From NCBI GenBank assembly GCA_032622095.1, contig CP136064.1:260505863-260569862 (forward strand): a stretch of DNA of 64,000 nucleotides, in the 5' to 3' direction. A program made the position numbers and the translations under genes. Source of the stretch: Siphonodentalium dalli. Its lineage: Eukaryota > Mollusca > Scaphopoda > Gadilida > Siphonodentaliidae. The notes beneath the pieces are model-generated. The model was not told the origin of the DNA. It worked only from the letters and a program-made list of their open reading frames with translations, and searched no databases. This document shows, piece after piece, positions 57,475 through 64,000 of this stretch. How positions within the stretch are numbered: position 1 is the first letter of the stretch; every line of letters begins with the position of its first letter.

Positions 57475-57869
57475 TCAAGAGTTAATATACCCAGTTCCGT
57501 CGGCATCATTCAAAATCCTGATCACCAAGAGTTGTGATAAGACACTGTGATAATGAACCCTTTGCATCAAATGATTTTAATTAGTCATCACTTACCTTTA
57601 AGTTAACTTAAATGTACAGTTGAGTTGTCAAAACATCGTGGCATTCTTTACTACAGTCCATACATTGACATAATTAATGAATGAACACATATTTTATTGG
57701 TTTAAAAACTTTAATAAAATATCATCAAAGAACATAAAAGAACATAATTACTGTTAACAATTTCGGGACTACCCACACATGTTTATCAGGACAACCCGCC
57801 CAGAAAACAGCAGATGGGTGGGTTTGCTCAGGGGCGGGTAGCCCCATTCCCATGCAAAGTCGGCCCAAA

Positions 57870-58718
57870 AATTGCAAAATGGTCAAATAAAAATTGGCAA
57901 ATCCCATTCCCGATACTGGCGATAGTGATTAGTGGCAATACGAAAAGTCAGTGGCTCCATTTACGGCTACGTAGATTTAGCCTTGATTCTTAAGTCTGTG
58001 GCATGATGACATTGTCAGTCCGTTTCATTTGATGACATGACTATACAAATAATTCTAGAATAGCACAGTCTTCTCGGTATGCAAAATTAATTTCCGTACA
58101 AAATTATTCCCTTTCATTTATACTCTAACGCACTCTGGATTTTGTAGCCTGTTATAGTAGTTATACCGGTGTAGTGGTTGTGGTGTAAATATAGAAGGCA
58201 ATTGACTCTCTCTAAACCGACTACATTAAAAAATTAAATTATTTCGCGATTTGACTAAATACCGAAAAACTGTGAAGCCCTACATGTAATAGATGTATAC
58301 ACCCACAATCATGCAGTTTACGAAAATTAACCAGAAATTAAATGATTCATCATAAAATACTAGGCCTTTGTGACAGGCTGACAGCTCGTCTCTTGCGCAC
58401 GTTTTGACATTACATATATGTATATAAGTGAGCCAAGACTGACCGCTCGTCTCTTGCGCACGTTTTGACATTACATATATGTATATAAGTGAGCCAAGCT
58501 CTGTTATTTAACAAATATGTGTGTCACGACTAATAATGCAACATGCCTTAGATCATTAGATTAGCATGTGTAAAAAATAGCAACATTGTGACAATGATTG
58601 GGATATTCAAATCGGATGTCCGATTCGGTGTTGATACCGAATCGCACCGGCGGCAATGTATTGAATCTTGAATATTCACAGTGATCAACATTTATGAGCT
58701 ACTTGTACCACTAAGCAT
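57870..58718. other. No gene recognised; contains a 60-bp exact duplication
   Basis: 58379-58438 and 58439-58498 are adjacent near-identical units containing GCTCGTCTCTTGCGCACG and TTACATATATGTATATAAG. Otherwise unremarkable AT-rich sequence. Confidence 0.7.
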
Positions 58719-58934
58719 ACAGTAATGCCCTAAGTAATAGACTCCTTAAACACAGCAGAATTATGGGTAACTTTTCAGGATTTAGTCGGAAATATGGCTT
58801 GTTGCCATTCATCGGAAAGCTCTCCCCGAGAGCTTTCCGATGAATGGCAACAAGCCATATTTCCGACTAAATCCTGAAAAGTTACCCATAATTCTGCTGT
58901 GTTTAAGGAGTCTATTACTTAGGGCATTATTGTA
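58719..58934. mobile_element. P1 palindrome copy (outside glycogenin)
   Basis: ACAGTAATGCCC to GGGCATTATTGTA; arms nearly perfect, both with the same GTTTAAGGAG/CTCCTTAAAC variant. It shows that P1 is not confined to the gene. Confidence 0.85.
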
Positions 58935-59514
58935 CATACATTCATGTTCTAAGTTGCGAGTGTGACCTTATGTGTACAGGTCTATCATTGCAACAAAGTA
59001 AAAACTGCAGATATACATTATTGAGTATTCAAGTGCGATGATATTCCAAATATCTACAGGAATTTGCATTTTAAATGGAAGAAGAATAGTTATATGTACA
59101 TGTATGTAAAGTGAAGTAACAGCGTAAATTTAATCTATAGCATCATAGATATCGACACTTAGGAAGCTGCATTAAAATGCAAATTCGGCACCAGAGATGT
59201 TGGCTCATGTATATGTACCTGTAACAGTCGTCCAATTAGAATGACATACATTTAGTATCTCTTGACATGTACCCGTATGTATGAAGTTGGGATGATTGTT
59301 GTTTGCTGATAGCCTAATAAGTGATTGGGGTAGCCTCAAGAAGGTCAGGGAAATTTGTGGTTTGGGGTGGGGGGGGGGGGGGGGCTAGCATGGGATGGTC
59401 GAAAGGACTGATAGGCCCTTTCCTTCACCCCTCATATTTTGGTCTTTAATTCAGAAGTTGAAAAAGAGAAAAAAAAGACATTCAAATACATAAAAAATTA
59501 ATGTTCTTTCTTAT

Positions 59515-59770
59515 TTCGTCTCTTGGATGGTGGTGGAATCGATTCATCAGGAGGAGGAGGAGTGCTGCTTGATGACAGAGGGTGGTACATGTATCTTTGT
59601 TTGATGCCCTCATCGTCTCTCCGGGAATAGCTAAATTTGGTGTGGTAGGAATCACCTGCACATCAGCTCTCTTGTATAAGCTGCCCTCAAGGATCCTTTT
59701 TTGTGCTTTGTTTGATGTATTTTTCTTTTCCTTTTTTAAGCCGATCCAAGAGTTCTTTTTACAGCAAGCC
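59515..59770 (-). pseudogene. Possible decayed coding fragment
   Basis: A minus-strand frame reads through ALYK-like basic sequence and proline/serine-rich TPPPPDESIPPPSKRRNKKEH before a stop at about 59503, but only with a frame change near 59600. No family recognised; could be chance. Confidence 0.2.
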
Positions 59771-59999
59771 CCTTTCTAATTATAGACATCATACTCAGGC
59801 TTTCCGCTTGTAGGCCAGGTAGTCCCTTTAAGGGTCCCATTCCCCCAGCCAATTTTTCCCCTTCTGTCATACCACAGGACATATTCCATATGTATAAAGG
59901 TATAAAGATGTTTACTTCTCAATTTTATTGGGACAGTGCTGAGAAATTTAAATAGTTGACAACTTTATTTGATTTCTAGCGAGAATACACACTCGGACC

Positions 60000-60192
60000 G
60001 ATCTAACACTAAAAGTTGGATGTCAGTATGTCTGTAGGCCGGAGCTAACATTCAACGTGCAGGGTCGATGTGTTCCATTTAGAATATAGAGTATACTTTA
60101 TTTAGTTTTTACTTAAATGCTCCGGATTCTGAAAGAGCACACCCGGCTCTGCACGTTGCACCAACCTGCAGACACTGTTAGATGAACTGAGG
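60000..60192. mobile_element. Imperfect palindromic MITE
   Basis: ATCTAACACTAAAAG...TGTCTGTAGG...CAACGTGCAGGG is mirrored, with gaps, by CTCTGCACGTTG...CCTGCAGACACTGTTAGAT. Confidence 0.5.
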
Positions 60193-60658
60193 AAGTGATC
60201 AAACCCGACATCGCTAGAACACATGCTTTGGAGTCCGCTGGTTACATTGCTGTGGTTAGGTTACAAAAAATGACCACCGATAATTTAATCATACCCACTG
60301 ATGTCGTAAAATATATATATCACTTCATTTTGTTCAAAGCATCTTTATATCTATGTTTATTATAATTTAGCTTGATATTTAGAACTAAAACATTGCGCCT
60401 TGATTCTATTCTTCATTGCTTCCAACCTGCTAATCGTCTTATCTGCTGAGTGTTATATTCCGGCACGTTATGCATCCGAACTATCTGCCGAATCTTGAAT
60501 AGTGAGTCATTTAACTTCCACGGGCGCGTTTCCATATATTGGGAACAACGCAAGGCCTTCACCACCGGTGATCAATAACCTGGCAATTAATTTTTATCTA
60601 ATAAATTGTCTCGGTTTTAAAGTTATTGCGGTTGATAGCATAGTAACTTGGGGAGAAA

Positions 60659-60895
60659 ATGGATGCAAAACGATCAGCAAATCTACTCTCTGATTCTTCT
60701 ATTGGCCGATACAACAAAAGTAGGTTCACTAGTGTTTCCACGACATTGAAAACATTGACTGCATTTTCCCCTCGGCGGATACAGGACCCGTTCTTCTCGG
60801 CGTCTCTTCATCAGCGACCTGGGCCATTCCTTCTGATGTTCTGTGACCAGGATTCGTCCGGTTCTCTGGGCCACAGATTCTACTGGTGCAACCTG
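60659..60895 (+). CDS. Possible first exon upstream of the 62274 exon
   Basis: An ATG in good context (GAAAATGG) opens a frame running to 61003 through a stretch more GC-rich than its surroundings. Two donors are possible: GTAGGT at 60720, whose phase does not fit the exon at 62274, and GTAATC at 60896, whose phase 0 does fit. The translated sequence has no recognisable domain and both other strands are open too, so this could equally be 5' leader or chance. Confidence 0.25.
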
Positions 60896-61554
60896 GTAAT
60901 CCAGAAAAATTTCCAGCCAATCCGATTGAGCGTGAAGGGGCCAGCTGAAACAATGGGCCAACTAGAAACCACTCAGCATGTGCAGAAGCCCGATGGGGAT
61001 TAGACAATCCATGTCCACGAGCTCTGACAAAAAACTTCATGGAACACTCAGCGGCTTAGTGTTGGTAATGCCAGAATGCGACCGTCCCGCTGAGCAGTCC
61101 GGAGACGAATGATGTGACCAAGAAGGTCAGGACAATGACTGAAGCTTATGTATAGTTGACAATTTGAACAGTACTCATCTGTATTTTGAGATTCCCATTG
61201 TTGGAATTATTGCTTTTACTGCTGCCTCAAGACTGTAGTTTATGTATGGTACAGTATTTCATACCGTAATTCTACTGACAATGCACTACATGTTGTTATA
61301 TTTGAAAAAAAAACCTTGGTGTATTAATCTAATCAAAGTTTTTCATTAAATTTAATTACATCAATGCGCTTGTTTTGTTATCAGTTATATCATTTCTCAT
61401 CATTTATTCACTATAATAAGTTTAGAAAGACGTCACTGTGAAGTTTGAATTTGAAAATATCGCTGATTATTTGAAACAAAGAGTGTTGAACACTGCCATG
61501 ACAATATCCCTATGCTCAATGTTCACTTTCACCATCATATACTATTTAATCTTG

Positions 61555-61800
61555 TCCATACTAAAGCATCATTAATGAGCAATTATCCCATAGGAAATAT
61601 TATGTTAATAAGTTCAACAAATGACCATTGTTTGTTGAACTTATTATCTAAACATTTCCCTCAATGAATAGGGCTCTCTACTTTTATTTATCTGTCATCT
61701 GCTTGTATCACCTTAACATCCCTCCAAATGAATAATAGATCATTCCAATGTACACTTTTTAACTGACTGGGAGAATTCATTTAGTTAGCTTTTGGGATAT
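61555..61800. mobile_element. P6 element, diverged
   Basis: CCATACTAAAGCATCATTAATGAGC, hairpin AATAAGTTCAACAAATGACCATTGTTTGTTGAACTTATT, then CAATGAATAGGGCTC and GGGAGAATTCATTTAGTTAG match other P6 copies. Confidence 0.55.
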
Positions 61801-61881
61801 AATGACAAAGTACTCAAAAATGAAGAGGATGAATTTAATCTGAAAAGAATGTTCATCCTTGACCATGACCTCGCTATTGAT

Positions 61882-62191
61882 TAAAGGTACTCAATCCGAT
61901 CAGACGTGCCTAAATTACTATTCCTTTGGCTTCGGGGGTAAAAAATTATTGTTAATAGTAACCACTTGATTTTAGAGTTATCCATCTTACAACCGCAATT
62001 TGTCCGTTTGAGCACGGATTCCTGGAAAAGATCTGGTCCACAAACAATAGAAACAGAAATTTCAAACATCGATATCTAATCATTCTTAGCTTTGATGGGT
62101 GGGTTCCTCGACTCGAATCAAATATTTTTTACCCCCGAAGCCAAAGTAATAGTAATTTAGGAGCGTCTCATTGGATTGAGTACCTTTAATG
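61882..62191. mobile_element. Foldback MITE with TTAAAGGTACTCAATCC ends
   Basis: ATTAAAGGTACTCAATCCGAT (left) and ATTGGATTGAGTACCTTTAAT (right) are inverted, as are the inner TTTGGCTTCGGGGGTAAAAAAT blocks. Only about 80 bases separate it from the exon at 62274. Confidence 0.75.
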
Positions 62192-62273
62192 TTGGCCATT
62201 AAATATATGTCATACAAAATGATAAATTGAGATTTGTGGAAATATTAGCAACGATTGTTTTTCTTTTTGACAG

Positions 62274-62532
62274 AAAGTGAAAATGAAGAAATCAGTTGCA
62301 TATAATCCTAACTGGATGGAGGAATGTTATCAGCCGGCTTTCAGCTACACTGTCGATGATATTCTAAACTGGAATCAGTGTGAGGAGTCGCCAAGAGAAT
62401 CAAAGTTTGAACATGTTTCCAAGTATGATCCGGACTCTATCCGTAAAGTGTATGAGAAGGTCAGGATCATGAATGAGTTGGCCGAGACTATAGAGAATGA
62501 ACCACAAACTAACAAGATCCCTAAACCAAAAG
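62274..62532 (+). CDS. Internal exon of an unidentified plus-strand gene
   Basis: A strong polypyrimidine acceptor (TTTTTCTTTTTGACAG) and a donor AAG/GTATGT bound 259 bases open in one frame, about 86 residues. Codon composition and splice sites look genuine, unlike most ORFs here. The product is acidic and hydrophilic, with NPNWMEECYQPAFSYTVDDI near its start and a lysine/proline-rich end (NKIPKPKG). It may begin at an internal ATG at 62283 or continue from an upstream exon. YTVDDIL faintly resembles the YxxxxL-hydrophobic eIF4E-binding motif, but I recognise no family. It leaves in phase 1, so more exons are expected beyond 64 kb. Confidence 0.6.
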
Positions 62533-62578
62533 GTATGTAGCAGACAGACATGCTTTCCGTATATTAGGCATCAGTAGT

Positions 62579-62694
62579 TTAACCATTTACCCAATAAAAC
62601 GGCCAAAAACGCCCAAATAAAGCTTCAACAGCCTAAAATATCTTCAGTCTGTCTCAATAACACCATACAAATATGGATATCATTGGAACCGGTG
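62579..62694. mobile_element. P2 element, one end only
   Basis: TTAACCATTTACCCAATAAAACGGCC to GGATATCATTGGAACCGG, truncated where the C-rich repeat starts. Confidence 0.75.
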
Positions 62695-64000
62695 TAACAG
62701 TTTATCTTCCCCCCCCCTGGGTATCTTCCCCCCCGCCCTGGGTATCTTCCCCCCCACTCATATATTTTTTTTCCCTCACTTATTATATATTATTATGGTA
62801 AGAACTGCCGAGAAAACTATTAAAAAAAAAAAAATTAAATTTTTTTTATTTTGAAGTTTAACTTAACAACCCAATAGCATAAATATGTCAAAATATTACC
62901 TTACGATTTTATCGTTTATTTTGCTTTATATTGTCATGAAATGGCGAGAAATTAACTTTATATGAGAACAATTTAATAGAGTAAGAATTTGGGGTGGGAG
63001 GGAGGGGAAATATCCAGGCCTGAGTATCTTTCCCCCCCACCCAGCGGCTACATATCATGACAAAAATTAAACGTATGATTTTATTGCTTAATTTGCTTTA
63101 TATAGTTATGAAATGGCGAGAAATTAACTTTATATGAGCAAAATTTGATAGAGTAAGAATATGGGGTGGGGGGAGATACCCAGGCCTGAGTATCTTCCCA
63201 CCCACCCAGCGCCTACATATGACAAAAATTAAACGTATGATTTTATTGCTTAATTTGCTTTATATAGTCATGAAATGGCGAGAAATTAACTTTATATGAG
63301 CAAAATTTGATTAGAGTAAGAATTTGGGGTGGGGGGGGGGAGATACCCAGGCCTGAGTATCTTCCCCCCCCCCACCCAGCGCCTACATATGACAAAAATT
63401 AAACGTATGATTTTATTGCTTAATTTGCTTTATATAGTCATGAAATGGCGAGAAATTAACTTTATATGAGCAAAATTGATTAGAGTAAGAATTTGGGGTG
63501 GGGGGGAGATAACAAAATATAAACCTATTTACAAAAAAAGGAAATATTATCTGTGATAGAGGTGACAAGTATCTAACCAACTTTTTCTCATTCATGACTA
63601 TAGAAAGCAAAATTATATAAAAAAAATATATATATAAGTTTAAAGATAAACTTATATATATATTTTTTTTAATTCTGCTGCTGGGTGGGGGGGTGTAGCT
63701 GCTGGGTGGGGGGGGGGGAGATACTCAGGCATGGGTATCCCTCCACACCCCAAATTCTTACTCAATAAAATTGTTCTCACATAAAGTTAATTTCTCGCCA
63801 TTTCATGACTATATATAAAGCAAATTAAGCAATAAAATCATACGTTTAATTTTTTCATATGTAGGCGCTGGGTGGGGGGGAAGATACTCAGGCCTGGGTA
63901 TCTTCCCCCCCCACCCCAAATTCTTACTCTATCAAATTTTGATCATATAAAGTTAATTTCTCGCCAATTCATGACTATATAAAGCAAATTAAGCAATAAA
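62695..64000. repeat. ~166-bp tandem repeat that inverts at an AT palindrome
   Basis: Units contain GGCCTGAGTATCTTCCCCCCCACCCAGCGCCTACATATGA, AAATTAAACGTATGATTTTATTGCTTAATTTGC and GAAATGGCGAGAAATTAACTTTATATGAGC. Starts at about 63019, 63185 and 63351 give a ~166-bp period. From about 63680 to the end the same unit runs in the opposite direction. The turning point, 63611-63672, is an AT-rich palindrome (TATATATAAGTTTA/TAAACTTATATATA). The array continues past the window. Confidence 0.85.

Larger units (their letters stand above)
55365..57855. mobile_element. Degenerate ~2.5-kb transposon, nested
   Basis: GACTACCGCCCCTGATCGAGCCAACCTGCCCA near 55371 is matched in inverse by TGGGTGGGTTTGCTCAGGGGCGGGTAGCC near 57815-57843. 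The interior holds a second, younger element (55690-56955) and a minus-strand decayed coding region (57000-57474). Precise ends and target duplication could not be fixed. Confidence 0.5.

Noticed and set aside
57121-57537. 138-codon plus-strand frame
   Set aside because: Overlaps the minus-strand coding-like region, which has the better composition; probably its shadow.
60683-61040. Minus-strand frames of about 100 codons
   Set aside because: Opposite-strand shadows of a GC-rich patch; no recognisable protein.

Overview
The window looks like animal genomic DNA, most likely from a mollusc and perhaps a bivalve. It is AT-rich, has intron-split genes with GT-AG junctions, a tRNA-derived SINE, very many short inverted-repeat elements, and frequent TACATGTA strings of the kind I associate with mollusc genomes. 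The species assignment is inference. Nothing looks bacterial.

The one gene I can name is glycogenin (GYG1-like), on the minus strand. I can place six coding exons. Exon 1 (54746-54752) carries only ATG GCA G. The others are at 14201-14342, 12353-12527, 9150-9312, 5775-5901 and 3527-3695. All reading phases agree, and together they encode 261 residues covering essentially the whole glycosyltransferase-8 catalytic domain, including the DAD metal-binding motif and the self-glucosylated tyrosine. The C-terminal exons were not found and probably lie beyond base 1. If exon 1 is right, intron 1 is about 40.4 kb and fills most of the window.

Almost everything else is transposon-derived. I define these families here. 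P1: ~215-bp near-perfect palindrome, about ten copies. P2: ~390-bp element flanked by TTAA, holding two ~70-bp palindromes. P3 and P4: other elements holding the same ~70-bp palindrome. P5: ~450-bp foldback element made of smaller hairpins, about twelve copies. P6 and P7: further elements beginning TTAACCCTTT. Individual DNA transposon relics with visible target duplications include a Mutator-like element (14979-16311), hAT-like elements (21454-22656, 31014-31593, 51340-52355), a TTAA-site element nested in a P1 copy (23844-24559), and a 4.5-kb element of unknown class flanked by GTAC (40130-44637). Several elements made of ~110-165-bp direct repeats, often ending in a GACGGACG tract, share a short core.

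Right of glycogenin exon 1 (54.8-64 kb) lies a divergent region: a nested 2.5-kb element with decayed coding sequence, and a convincing plus-strand internal exon (62274-62532) of a gene I do not recognise. The window ends in a G/C-homopolymer-rich ~166-bp tandem repeat that turns around at an AT palindrome. No CRISPR arrays, rRNA genes or intact transposase genes were seen.
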